NCBI GenBank assembly: GCA_961205875.1
Contig: OY540809.1
Coordinates: forward strand, 13,838,267-13,902,266
Direction: 5' to 3'
From: Sialis fuliginosa
Taxonomy: Eukaryota > Arthropoda > Insecta > Megaloptera > Sialidae
DNA: 64,000 nt
Shown here: positions 13,474-25,321 of the stretch, one piece after another
Numbering within the stretch: the stretch's first letter is position 1
Layout of the letters: each line of letters opens with the position of its first letter
The notes under the pieces: generated by a model
Database searches by the model: none
What the model saw: only the letters and a program-made list of their open reading frames with translations
Told to the model about the DNA's origin: nothing
Made by a program: the position numbers and the translations under genes

Positions 13474-14200
13474 TTAGGTGGGCAGACCCAGTTGGGACTT
13501 CCAAAAAAAGCTCTTTTTTAGGATTTTTTTTGGCCACGCATTAAAATAATTAATAACAAATGTTTTTCCACATGAAAGATATGTATTTACAGAAAACATT
13601 GTAATTTTTTTATGGAAAAATATTAAAAAATAAGTGGGATTCAGCAAATTTGGGAGGGGTCCAAAAAAAAGTGTTTTGCCGTGATCACTGCTGCTCGTCA
13701 CTAGATCATCTGAAATTAAAAAAATATAAGAGATCATTAGCTAATGACATAATGCTCCGGATGAACGAAGGGATTTGAAAAATTTTGAATTTTCACAAAA
13801 TGGCGGATATTGAAAGTCAAACAAAGTTCTTCATTCGACTAAAATTTCACTCGCATTTTCGGCTATAAAAAAAATAATAATCGTCCAAAAAAAAAATCCT
13901 TCGTTCATCTGGAGGACAATTATGTATAGAATAAGTGAGACAGATTTCAAACCATCGGTAAAGCCGTTCTCAAGTTACAGTGATCACCGACTTCAAAAAC
14001 ATGGTTTCGAGAAAAACGCGTTTAAAGTTTTGAGTACGAATTGCATGCAGATAAAAAATGTATTTTGGAACTTACACTGAATCATCTATGGACAGGACAT
14101 TTGTCTGAAATTTTCAGAGAATCCTTTTGAAATATTCTACTTTGAGAAAATGCAAAAAAAATGTATTTTTTCAAAATGATAACTGGGTCTACCCCCTTAA
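13474..14200. mobile_element. TTAA-flanked MITE, copy 1 (piggyBac-type)
   Basis: About 725 bp with ends close to GGGGRCAGACCCAGTT and its inverse AACTGGGTCTACCCCC. The right flank is TTAA (14197-14200); the left has decayed to TTAG. A second copy at 23105-23822 is very similar along its whole length and has intact TTAA on both sides. TTAA duplication and short G-rich ends suggest mobilisation by a piggyBac-type transposase; no transposase frame is present. Small open frames on the - strand are shared by the two copies but are interrupted and low in complexity. Confidence 0.8.
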
Positions 14201-14422
14201 CTCAATCGTGCTCAGCGTTATTAAGATTTTGCGTTTGATGTAAGATTATTTTAATTCGAATGGGTTTGAAATCATACTTATTTTCGAGTATTGGACTGAA
14301 TACATCAACAATGCAATTACCAAAGTTCTGGAGTTTTAGTATACATAGATAGGTATGAATTAATGGCAGAAAAATCAGCAATATCGGTAACAACAAAAAA
14401 AACTCGGGAACGATTGAGTTAA
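14197..14422. mobile_element. TTAA-ended short MITE, copy A
   Basis: A 226-bp element with perfect inverted ends TTAACTCAATCGT and ACGATTGAGTTAA. Its first TTAA is the last TTAA of the 13474-14200 element, so the two abut at one shared target. A diverged inverted copy is at 43480-43719. The short - strand open frame inside has a homologous but disrupted counterpart there, so I do not call a gene. Confidence 0.75.
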
Positions 14423-15682
14423 ACGAATTTTGTTCTAATTTTCATTCTTATATAATTTAAAATAAGCTACCCAAGGTAACATTGTTGTGAACACACAATA
14501 AAACAAAAGAAATTCGCGAACATGCGTCATCTCTAGTGTTTGTTATGACTTACAGGATTTATAACATGTTCTTCCATTCGTGCCCTTGTTCCTTGGTTGT
14601 CATCATGGACAATAAAATGTAAAATTCAAGAAAACCGTGCGAAACGAATGATAGAACATTATTCATAAACTTTATAGCTTTAAAATGCGTTATTTGTGCG
14701 TTAAACCAGGGTTGCCAACTTAATTTGTGACACGATCAAGGAAATATATAGGACTCCTAACACGCTAGCTAACGTTGTTACCAGTGTACTACACAAAAAT
14801 GTGCTCCGTAAAGTCAGTGGCGTATCATCTCTTACAAATCGAATTTCGCTAAATTTTATACATAGATATTATTATCATATCATATTGTAAATTTGCAATT
14901 GAAGTCTATAGGAAATATGCAACATCGAGTTGATTCACAGTTTCGTATGATGAACAATGGGGCTTATTATGAATCCATAAACTTCCCTGCTCTAGGAATT
15001 TTCGTTGCAATATCATCAATTTTAAATTAAATACTGGTGTATAATAACAATATTAACGACCAACATTTCGTCATGGACTGCAGGGGGTATCTTGAATCGT
15101 AAATGTTTCACATGCCACAAATACAAATCGTAATAAAGCTGAAACTTTCTACTTGGCAAAACAAACCTTTTTACCCTAAACAGCTTTTATGTAACCACAC
15201 AATTTTTCGTTTATAAAAGGTAAGTCGTTAATAGCCGGTCATCAAGCACACACAGAGCCTGCAGTGAAATTAGGATACCGTGACGAAACCCTCGACTACT
15301 GGATACCTAAACAGGCCCTTTGTAATCGATATTTACATAGGCGTTCAATGTTGGAATAAATTTATAATTTTTTATCTTCGTTTAAAAAGTTTTGATTTTT
15401 ATTTTATTGAGATCAGATACGTCAGATAGGAACTTTCTGAAATATGAAATGGTTAATAGGTATATTTGTTACTTTACTTCTATCCCTGTATTACATTTAC
15501 CTCCACCCCCCACCTCGACGACGAGACTTTGTCCGGTATTATAAAGAATTTTATTCTCAAGTAAAAACAAGTAACGTTATCTCGGGGTATTAAATATAAA
15601 TGATAAAATTGGTATTGTTTATATGAATAATCTTGACCCTTGCGCGTTAAGTAGAATTCAGCAATCTACAAGCAGTAGTGAT

Positions 15683-16213
15683 AATAGGCATGATGCCACT
15701 AACAAAATATCACTGAAATTATGATTTTAAATAATGAAATAGGTTAAAAAGAATTTAAAAAATGTATTTATTTTTATATTAAAAGCGAGATTAATATAAT
15801 TTTTGTTAAAAAAAACACACAATACAGCAATCCGCCATGTTAGATGGAACACCAATCAGAGTAAATGACGTCACGGCTAAGTAAACATCATTTTTGTTTC
15901 ATTAATATCTGCACTGTTTATAAATTATTTTGTGGTTTTAAATTATCAGTTTGCTCAGTTTTGTGTTACCAAAACTAAAACCGAGAAACGCTAGCGATGG
16001 AACAAGGATTTATTATTGTTAACAGTGAGTGTATACATAGGCGTAACGTCAAAAATGCGCCAGGACATCTACGAGCGTTTTGGCGTCAAATTCAAAATTA
16101 ATTTTAAAAGGGTCAATTTTAGTGATTAAACTTTTATTTTCTGCAGAATGGTAATAGGAGACACGTAAGATCATCACAGAATAGTTTTTTTTTAATTAGG
16201 CATCATGCCTATT
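15683..16213. mobile_element. MITE-like element with internal promoter-like segment
   Basis: Identical 15-base inverted ends AATAGGCATGATGCC (15683-15697, and reversed at 16199-16213) bound 531 bp. Inside are ACCAATCAGA (CCAAT-like, about 15850) and a perfect CRE, TGACGTCA (15866-15873). About 125 bp downstream is an ATG at 15997 opening a 34-codon frame (to 16101) that starts MEQGFIIVN. After its ninth codon the DNA reads AACA|GTGAGT, a good splice donor. This could be the promoter and first exon of a transposase or captured gene kept in a deleted element. The ends are nearly palindromic, so the boundary call is moderate. Confidence 0.5.
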
Positions 16214-16905
16214 GTACCTCATAAAATATTTAGCATTTACATTATTATACATTTATTACCACTGCCTCTAAAATCTCGATCAAATTAGTATTAATTTGAC
16301 ACCTCGCAGATAGTGTTAGGTTTTAGCTTTTACTCTATAGGGCTAATTTGTTATCGTATCGTTAAAATTCACGTGTCTCGTCTTGACATAATAATTTGTA
16401 TATAATAAAAATAACCAATGCATTCCTATTAATAGATAAATATACAAACGAAAGTTGTAGTGATTGTTGCAATGTAAAATAAACCTAAAGTAGTTGTAAC
16501 GCTTATTGTGTAGATATTTATTAAACCAACGCATTTGTAAATAATTACTTTAATTGTATTTCAATATAAAATAACTAGAATTGTATAAAATCCTACTTGC
16601 ATGCGCATAAATACTTGCTTATAATAATTGTAATGCTGCCTACAGTAATTGCGCGTTCAATAGATTATTATTATTATTGATTGAAAATGGATATTACATA
16701 ATTGTTATGCCAACTATGTACAATGTACAATTTATTACATGTTTGTATTATAGTTCAATATAATTAAAGTGGTTATAGATACACCATATGTATATTTATT
16801 TTCACTTATTGAACTTAATAAATATGTAGATACTAGATATATTAAATTTAATGCATTTTATATTAAAGTGTGGTAACCCTAGATTTTGTTTTGAAACGCT
16901 TACCT

Positions 16906-17485
16906 ATTAGTCCTCAGTACCTCGACCCTTTTGGAAAATTACCATACTTCTGAAACTTCGTGAGTGACTTCTTTTTGACGAGTCTAATAACTTTTTTATT
17001 TGCGAAAATTTTTAAAAATAAGGCGTTTTTGAACTTACAACCGCGGAATTTTCCGAGCGGTGGACTGGAAAATCGGCCCAAGATATTTGTCGGAGAAAAT
17101 GACCAATTAATTGTAACTAAGATACTCATAATATGGTGAGAAAATCGAAAAAAAAAACTGTCGGACAAAAATATTGGGATATCACCTAGTCTGCCACCTC
17201 CAAATAACGAGGTTATTATAGTTTATTACCAGCTACCTGAAATTTGGAGGAATATTAAATAATTATTTTTACAATCCATTGGTCAGTTTGTCCGACAAAT
17301 ATCTTGGGCCGATTTTCCAGTCTGCCGCCCGGAAAATGTCGCGGTTGCACATTCGAAAATGCTTCATTTTTAAGAATTTTCGCAAATAAAAAAGTTGTTA
17401 GGCTCGTCAAAAAGGAGCCACTCACAAAGTTTCAGAAGTATGGTAATAAATTTACAAAAGGGTCGAGGTACTGCGAGGGCTATAT
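16906..17485. mobile_element. Foldback MITE with ~180-bp arms
   Basis: The left arm (16911-17098) and right arm (17295-17480) are inverted copies sharing AGTACCTCGACCC, CCATACTTCTGAAAC, TTTTCGCAAATAA and CAAGATATTTGTCGG words. The central 200 bp is unique. Both arms give similar short open frames because they are inverted copies; this is not evidence of a gene. The TA target site is uncertain. Confidence 0.75.
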
Positions 17486-19548
17486 GTAAAATTACAAATG
17501 TCGAATTGTTCTTCTTTTTCATGGGTTTTGTGACAGTTGAATCTTCTTCTTCCATTTCATGTCAAAGTAACAACCCCCCCCCCCCCCCTGAATTCAATTT
17601 CGTTGAACTATTTTTTTAAATCCTTAATTCAAGTCAGTTTTCTATTTTTTTTACATTTTTTATTATTCTTTCGGTAAAATTTTAATTGTATAATTTGTAA
17701 TTACAAAAAAATAAGGAAAGATATTCATATTTTCAAAATTTTCAAGTGCAGGCATTTTTATTTTTTACAAAAATTATTTTTATTTTATTATGAAATACCC
17801 CGGGTTGGAGAGAGGGGAGGAGGGTAAATATTCTTTTCACAGAGCTTACAAATACGTTTTTGTATACTAGTTCTACAAAAATTGGCAGTGTTGGATATTA
17901 ATCTAAACCGATTTCTTCTGCATACGATAACTAATGTTTTCCTCATAAAGTACATTTTAATTATGAAAAGTTTGGAAGCCATTACCCCCAGTCCGATAAA
18001 GTAATTAACGTTTGATGAATTGTTTGATCGGCCAAACTGATATATTGATTATGGTGGTGATTAAAGAATTTGGGTTAAGTTTATGAAATCGGAAGCTTAC
18101 GAGATTACTTCCGCTTTTCAGGTGATCGATAGTAGATGGTTGAGGCTATTTTTCATATTAATAAGGTGGTTGCATACTTAAATATCACGCGAGTTATGGG
18201 CAGGGGAATTAAAATAATTATAATGAATTTTCATTTAATTTTTCTCAAATTTTATAAAATTATTATTTGGTTAATTCTAAGCACTTTAAAAAATAGACAT
18301 AAAAAAACATTTCAGTGCCCCCCGAGTGGAAATTTTGATTTTTCGTAGATTGCATCCATTACAACTTTTGATCAACACTCTACACTATAATTTTCCCAAG
18401 CTACAAAAAACATCAATATAACATTTTCCACCCTATCCATTTTTCGAGTAAAAAACAGAATTAGTGAAAAAAGGATGACGTTTTTGACAGACTGAATATA
18501 AAATATTGAACGAGATTTTGAGCGTGTCATTGAAATCTAACACAAGTATTACCTTGACGGGACTCAAAGTAAGGGCTCGGGATAAGGGTACGACCACTTC
18601 ATCCCCAACGTATTCTTTACATGTCACAGACACGGTTTTTTTTAAATTAACCTTTCTGAATTTCCCCTTCATGTTTTATTATATAAATCAGTATTGGTTA
18701 TGTCATATGATATATCCATATATAATTTGTTTACCATAATTGATTTGATGTCAAAATTAATTAATTTTAGTAGTACTCATCTATAAAAATTTTGCTCAAA
18801 AAAATATCAAAAAGTTTTGAAATCATGGCTTCCTCAAGGGGGGGAGGGGGGCTAACGTTATCCGTTCAGTGTTAGTGTTTTAAAGTTGAAATTTTGTTAA
18901 AAAAATATTATGATCTAACATAATTTCCTTGAAAAAAAAATGCGAATGGGGGGGGGGGGGGGAGACGTGATGGATTATGGGGGCCATGTTTTTAATACTT
19001 CTCTACTACTCGTATAAGATTTTATTATCAATGGACCATATTTTCCCCTTTCTTTCATTATTACTTTCCATATTCCCTGCTTGATAATTTACTCTAATAT
19101 AAAACACTGCAAGTGCAATAAATAAGTGTCATGATTTAATGTCTGTTAATAAACATCATCAAAATGACTGCCAGAAGCAGTAGCATACAATTGAATTTTT
19201 CTTTTATTCATTTTTCATGATGAAACGAATACAAATTATGAATCTAAAGCATACAAATTGAAAATAACTGAAATATAATTGCATACTCAAAAATACATAA
19301 AAGTTAGAAAATTGTGCATAGAGGTTACGAATTCATTTTACACCCTACATTTTTCATTGGCGCTTTTCGTGTTTCCATCAAGTTTTTCATAAAGTTACGC
19401 AGTGGTGTGACACTGAAATTTTTCTTAAAAAAATTGATACAAATAAGTTTTTCGAAGAAAAAAAATTCTTGTTGTAAATTAAAAACAATGGATCATATAA
19501 AAAACAAAACAATTCGTGTTCGGAGCGGAATGCATTTAATGTTAAAAT
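17486..19548. other. Non-coding DNA with C- and G-tracts
   Basis: Holds homopolymers at 17574 and 18948. An open stretch at 18433-18672 on the - strand has some protein-like composition (VSVTCKEYVGDEVVVPLSRA), perhaps a scrap of a mobile element protein, but its frame opens and closes without support. Confidence 0.4.
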
Positions 19549-19664
19549 CAGTAACTCTGCGCCTGTCTGTTTTTTACCTTATAAGATGCTTGCGTCCAAA
19601 GAATGAACAAAGGCTAATTTGTATCCTAAAAAATTGATAAGATGAAGTCGCGAGTAACTGCTAG
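19549..19664 (+). mobile_element. Helitron-like short element H5, internally deleted
   Basis: Starts AGTAACTCTGCGCCTGTCTG, loses much of the core and ends TCGCGAGTAACTGCTAG|T. A 107-codon open frame that ends inside it is therefore not a gene. Confidence 0.7.
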
Positions 19665-20348
19665 TTTTATAAAAAAAAATATGTTTCTGATAACTGATAA
19701 AAGATAGAATAAAATTTTACATAAAATATAGATGATAAAATTCTCTACAGCTTTTATTTGAAACATTTTTTTCTAATTTGCTTCGTATCAGAAATATTTC
19801 GAAAAGTTCAAAAATTGACAAGGTTAAACATTCGACGATGAGACACACAGATCTAGCAAAAATAGTCAGAATGGATTCAGGGAAGGTCAAAATGGATACT
19901 TCCATCAAAATGCCTTTAGAAAATAATATATTAGGTAATTGTAAAATAAAAGTTTTTGAACGCCACTGATGTTCATAATGGCAACACGCTTATTTCTACG
20001 TTTCGACAACTCAATATTAGCTGTGTGTTTGAAACATCTCGCCGAGTTTACATCCCTCTACTTTACGAGATCTTTTATACCCCGCTTCCATTTCTCTTTC
20101 AAACAAATTGTGAGTTGTGCGAATGTAAAAAACCTTCTCTGTATTAATGTATTGCGTTTTTTATTGCAATGCCATGAACCTACTACGGACGGGCGTTATT
20201 CGTGTGTTCAGTTTTTTACGAATCGAGGAAATATTCTTACACCGTAATTGTGTTATTTGAATTTACTGTTTATTAAATTTTTATTGTATAACTTGTAGTT
20301 TTATTAATGTTTTTTTTCACTTTCTTATACGGTTATATTTATGAAATA

Positions 20349-20420
20349 CAGTAGCACCTCGTAATAATGACGTAATTGGAACCGAACTCTCGCCGACAAG
20401 TGAATTAAGTTTTTTTTTGT
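20349..20420 (+). mobile_element. Remnant of a pogo/Tigger-type element end
   Basis: CAGTAGCACCTCGTAATAAT at the TA-proximal edge, followed by GGAACCGA-type sequence, resembles the common 'CAGTRGAACCTCG' ends of pogo-type MITEs. No partner end is found nearby, so only one terminus survives. Confidence 0.4.
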
Positions 20421-21486
20421 ACCTCTGCAAGCAAAACTACATACTTTGTACTAAATATAAATATCAAAATTTTGGAATTTTTCCTTTTGTACTTTTTTTT
20501 ATTACTTGAAAATAGACTGTATATACAAAATGTTTACTATTTTAACCCAAATTTGCATTTAAAAGCTCTGTCTCTCTCTCTAATTTAAGCCCAAAAAATC
20601 CACATATTTTTTGACCCCCACGAATCGTCTTATTTGTACTATATATGATTCATTATAAATATAAACAGTAATCATATGTAATTCGATATAAGTTGATAAA
20701 AATGCATACACATTACATTGTAGTGTGTAGTAGTGTTTACCCACGTGCATTATTTTATAGTTCCATTACACAGCCCACTGGTTCTAGATCAGAGACAAAC
20801 ATTTCTCGATTGCATTTTGCGTGATATCTGAACAACTAATTGCAATTGTACTAATTCATTGTTGCAAATTGTTTGCCCGATAACTGCGTACTGATTAGGT
20901 ACTCGACAACGGATTTTTTAAATTTGTTGCAGCGATCATGCAACAAAATATGTATCGGTTGTTCTGTAAGTTCCTTGACTAAACTTGATATATATGGGCC
21001 ATTACTTTTTGTCTGGGCCGGTTTCGAAGTTCGTATCCGGCCCTGATAGAAAGAATGATACAAAAGACTTGAAGGTTTGATTGTAATATTGAACTATCTT
21101 GTATCAAAATTGTTAAAGTAAGTGTTACTAATGGTTTTGGCAGATATTAAAGCGCAGTATAATATTAATCAATAGCTCGTTAACAAAGATATCAGATTTT
21201 CAATGATAGATGTGCGACAGCCGCACGAAGTTGGTTGGATTTACAATCGCATGATCGTTCGACTTTAACACTTTATTTATGTGGATAATTAGCAATGGAC
21301 GAATAATTAATAACACAATCATATACATATATTTTTAAATAAAATATTGCTAGGTTCTGTGACAGCTGCACCTTTATTTCTTTATAATATTGGCAGTTGT
21401 AATGGACACGATATTGGATGTGTTGAAGTAATATTTATATTTTAAAAATATTTCTTATACTTTTGAAATAGCACAAAGTAAATATA

Positions 21487-21740
21487 GAAGTCATGATTGA
21501 CTGACTCATCAACACCCAACTCAAACCTCGGGACCTACAAACGTGAAATTGTTTAATTTTCATCAACATAAAACGCAAATTTTGATACCCCACTTGTGCA
21601 TACAATAAAATATGTTTTTTGTGATGTACTTTTTTTTAATCTTGACAAATTTTCGAAATTATTTCGGTCTAATAGTTTTTGAGTTATACTACGGACATAC
21701 AGTCAGACAGCTTCATTAATAGGATATTCGTTTTGATACG
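21487..21740 (+). repeat. Dispersed repeat family C, second copy
   Basis: Carries GACTGACTCATCAACACCCA and then ACCTCGGGACCTACAAACG, matching the order of motifs at 29180-29235. Downstream text (GACAGCTTCATTAATAGGAT) is characteristic of older insect repeats. Non-coding. Confidence 0.55.
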
Positions 21741-23104
21741 TTTCCTTATCAAAAGATCTTTTAAAAAATTCAATTTCATTTGATCAACACCCACTATTTT
21801 ATATCACAATAAAAATTTGTCACTTTGCGTATAAAAGTGTATAATATATTGTCAGCTTTATTAGAATTCGTTCTCAAATGAATTCCCCCACATACTGTGT
21901 TTAACCATTTGCGCGCACTGACAGTCCCTCCCGCGCCGCCATATTTCACTGTACGCCATCATGCTCTGACACCTTTATGTCGTTAATCGTGGCCGGAAGG
22001 GTTCACACACAATACTCTGAATTCGGAATATCCACAATATTACGGTATACTGATTTACTACTGGGGTTTTTTAAACAATGTTCTATTCATAACCCCACAT
22101 CCAGGCAAAGATTTTCGGCGCGCTTCCTGCTAAGAAATCATCCTTTCAAGCTCTTCAATCTTTCAATCATAATAGGTTTTGTTGAAAAAATATTATGACA
22201 TCTTCCAGCTACCATTTTAAATTTTAGAAATAACCTATGACATGCGGACAATCCAGACGAATCAAATGATATTTCATTTGTTGAAATTGGTCAAATAGTT
22301 TAGGCTCTGCGAGGAAACAAATAAACTTACATACATACATGGATACATTCAAAAATATAAAAAAACACCATAACCCATAGACATAGAGGCATAGAGAATC
22401 GTGTCAAAAGAAAGAGATAGAAACAGGTTTGGAATATACTTGTCCTTTTTTTAAACAGGAGTGTAACTATTTCATTCTTGTCCCCGAACATTAAAAATAT
22501 TCATAGATACCTATATATAAAGAGGTTAAAAAACAAAAAATAATTAGCGTTAGAAAAAAATTTAAAAAAAAAAAACAATTATTGATTTCTAAATAATATA
22601 AGTTTCGAATTTTTTGACCCAATTTTAATATCTTGTTCTTCCTTTTTCGTAGCTTCGTAATGTAACCTAATATCAAAAAAAATATTTAAAATTGTGTTAA
22701 GTAAATCCTGTATGTGCTGTTTGTAAGTGCAATCTACCTCATCATTTTGTTGCAACCACATGGGAATTGATTTAAAACTATTTTTTATTAATATATATTT
22801 AATATTTTTGGTAGCAAAAGTGTTATTTTCCAGGAATATCTATCAGATCAATGGATGTTTTTTTTAAATTTCCTCGATGAAATATGAACCATTATAGTAT
22901 GTTTATTTTTATATTATTTACTTTTCTAATAAAAAACTTATTGCACAAAAATCACAAGATAGATATACAAAAATATATCGGATAGAAATACTACCCAGAA
23001 CTATAGTAAGCCACCAATCAGATTCTTAGAAAAAGAGATAGATATATTCCAAACTACACTGTATCTCTCTCTCTCACTTTTTGAACAGATGTAACACCAT
23101 TGTA

Positions 23105-23822
23105 TTAAGGGGACAGACCCAGTTGGGACTTCCAAAAAAAAGGTCTTTTTTAGATTTTTTTTTTGGGTATGCATTAAAATAATTAATAACAAATGTTTTT
23201 CCACATGAAAGATATGTATTTACAGAAAACATTGTATTTTTTTTATGACAAAATATTAAAAAATAAGTGGGATACAGCAAATTTGGGAAGGGTCCAAAAA
23301 AAAGTGTTTTGCCGTGATCACTGCTGCTCGTCACTAGATCATCTGAAATAAAAAAAAACATAAGGGATCATTAGCTAATGACATAATGCTCCGGATGAAC
23401 GAAGGGATTTGAAAAATTTTGAATTTTCACAAAATGGCGGATATTGAAAGTCAAAATTCTGTATTCGACTAAAATTTCACTCGCATTTTCGGCTATAAAA
23501 AAAAAATCGTCAAAAAAAATCCTTCGTTCATCCTGAGGACAATTATGTATAGAATAAGTGAGAAAAATTTCAAACCAATCGGCAAAGCCGTTCTCAAGTT
23601 ACAGTGATCACCGACTTCGAAAACATGGTTTCGAGAAAAACGCGTTTAAAGTTTTGAGTACGAATTGCATGCAGATAAAAAATTTTGTTTGAACTTACAC
23701 TGAATCGTCTATGGACAGGACATTTGTCTGAAATTTTCAGAGAATACTTTTGAAATATCCTACTTTGATAAAATGCAAAAAAAATGATTTTTTCAAAATT
23801 CTAACTGGGTCTGCCCCCTTAA
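23105..23822. mobile_element. TTAA-flanked MITE, copy 2 (piggyBac-type)
   Basis: Same family and orientation as 13474-14200. TTAA stands at both edges (23105-23108 and 23819-23822), next to GGGGACAGACCCAGTT and AACTGGGTCTGCCCCC. Differences from copy 1 are scattered substitutions and length changes in A or T runs. The flanks contain AGACATAGAG and AGAGATAG motifs that also occur inverted at about 22370-22440, so it probably landed inside another repeat. Confidence 0.82.
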
Positions 23823-24591
23823 TACAGAATCCACTGTTCGTTCTCTATGTCTATATCATAACCCACATTTTGAATTTTTAAAATAAAATATATTATCATT
23901 GAATTAAACGCATTTACCTCAGAATAACTCACATCTGTATTCTGTATTAACCTCTAACATCTAATCATTTAATCTAAAACATACGTCAACATCCCTTCCC
24001 CCCCCCCTAACAGATACCCACACATGTGTGTTTTTCAGGGATGCGTGGAAAAGTGATGTTTTTTTCAAACAATCGTATCACGTACGCGTTCAGTTCATTT
24101 CACCCCCCTTCCCCTGATGTTTAGGGGTCGTAAAACGGTGTCTGCGTTATCAGACTGCAGGGCGGCTGAGAGCTATATAAGCTTTATGTGTAGTACATAT
24201 ACACATGCATACATATATGTATGTATACGCAGGTCTAAACTGTTATACCTACTGCAGTAGGTCGTTTTAAAATGTTATATATTTATTTTTATTTGTGGAC
24301 GTTGTAGTTTAATTTAATTAAATTATTTAATTGTGTTTGGGTTGTTTGTAATGAAGAAATTTGTTTTAGGACGTGATAAAAATGTAATTGGCAAGATTTG
24401 ATGCCTTTTTTTGCTCTATACGTCATGATTTTGGTTGCATGTTGTACATTCGTTTTATATATAGAACATCGGCGACGTCGTATTTACCAATTTCATATTA
24501 GCTCTCATCAATGGTGATAGAAGCGAGATGTAATGCGATACACTTACAAAATCACCTGAAATTTATCTAAATATTTTGTTTAAGGCCCAGT

Positions 24592-25321
24592 TTCTCAATA
24601 TAAGTTCAGATTACGTTAAACTTCACCTGAGGTTTAAACTCCACATAATGTCTAGTTTAAACCAATTCAGTTTCTCAATATAAGTTTAACTCTTGCGCAT
24701 GCGCAGTAGAGCTTTTTGTTACATTAATCTAATCTAATCTAAGAATTAACTGTATTTTATTTTGTAATACTAAATATATACTATATATATATACAATTAT
24801 TGCACTAGTATAACTAAATAATTATAATTATTTAGTTATATAAATAATTATAATTATTTATTGTTAGTTATACTATGTTATTTAATGATAAAATCATAAC
24901 AAATTATGCTATTATAAAGTTAAACCTCATGTGAGGTTTAACTTTTTTAGTTAAACTTCACATGAGGTTTAACTAATATAAGAGCACAATTTGTTATTAT
25001 TTTATCATTAAATAATTATAAAAACACAATAATTGCAGTAGCATAACTAAATAATTATAATTATAATTATTTAGTTATAATTATAATTATTTAGTTATAC
25101 TATGTTATTTCATGATAAAATCATAACAAATTGTGATATTATAAAGTAAAACTTAAGATTAACCTAAAATTAATTTCAAACTGACAGTTCATTCGTCAGT
25201 TAAAAGTTAATCTTAAGATTAACTCATAATTTTTAACTAAACATTGAGAAACACATATTTTGTTTAAACTTTAGTTTAACTGGGACATGGAGTTTAAACT
25301 CATATTGAGAAACTGGGCCTT
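24592..25321. mobile_element. 730-bp MITE ending AAGGCCCAGTTTCTCAATAT
   Basis: Both ends carry AAGGCCCAGTTTCTCAATAT in inverted orientation, followed by AAGTTTAA-type words. The interior is built of nested palindromes, such as TTAAACCTCATGTGAGGTTTAA and several AACTAAATAATTATAATT blocks, so single strands could fold extensively. No coding frame. I see no clean target duplication. Confidence 0.8.

Larger units (their letters stand above)
19665..23104. other. AT-rich non-coding DNA
   Basis: Apart from the pogo-type end and family C repeat listed above, I recognise nothing. Motifs AGACATAGAGGCATAGAG (about 22379) and AAAGAGATAGAAAC (about 22410) recur inverted around 23010-23860 and may mark an older element. 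Confidence 0.45.

Noticed and set aside
13474-13737. 87-codon - strand frame shared with 23074-23361 (95 codons)
   Set aside because: Both are in the two copies of the TTAA MITE. The frames differ by frameshifts and have no transposase motif, so the similarity is only that of the repeat.
16914-17168. Similar frames on opposite strands at 16914-17168 and 17304-17489
   Set aside because: They are the two inverted arms of one foldback MITE.
18108-18130. TTCCGCTTTTCAG|GTGATC as a further ratchet site
   Set aside because: The 3' splice part is fair but GTGATC is a poor donor, and no second donor follows at the spacing seen at the other sites.
19314-19637. 107-codon + strand frame
   Set aside because: The last third lies in Helitron-like copy H5; the N-terminal part is low complexity.
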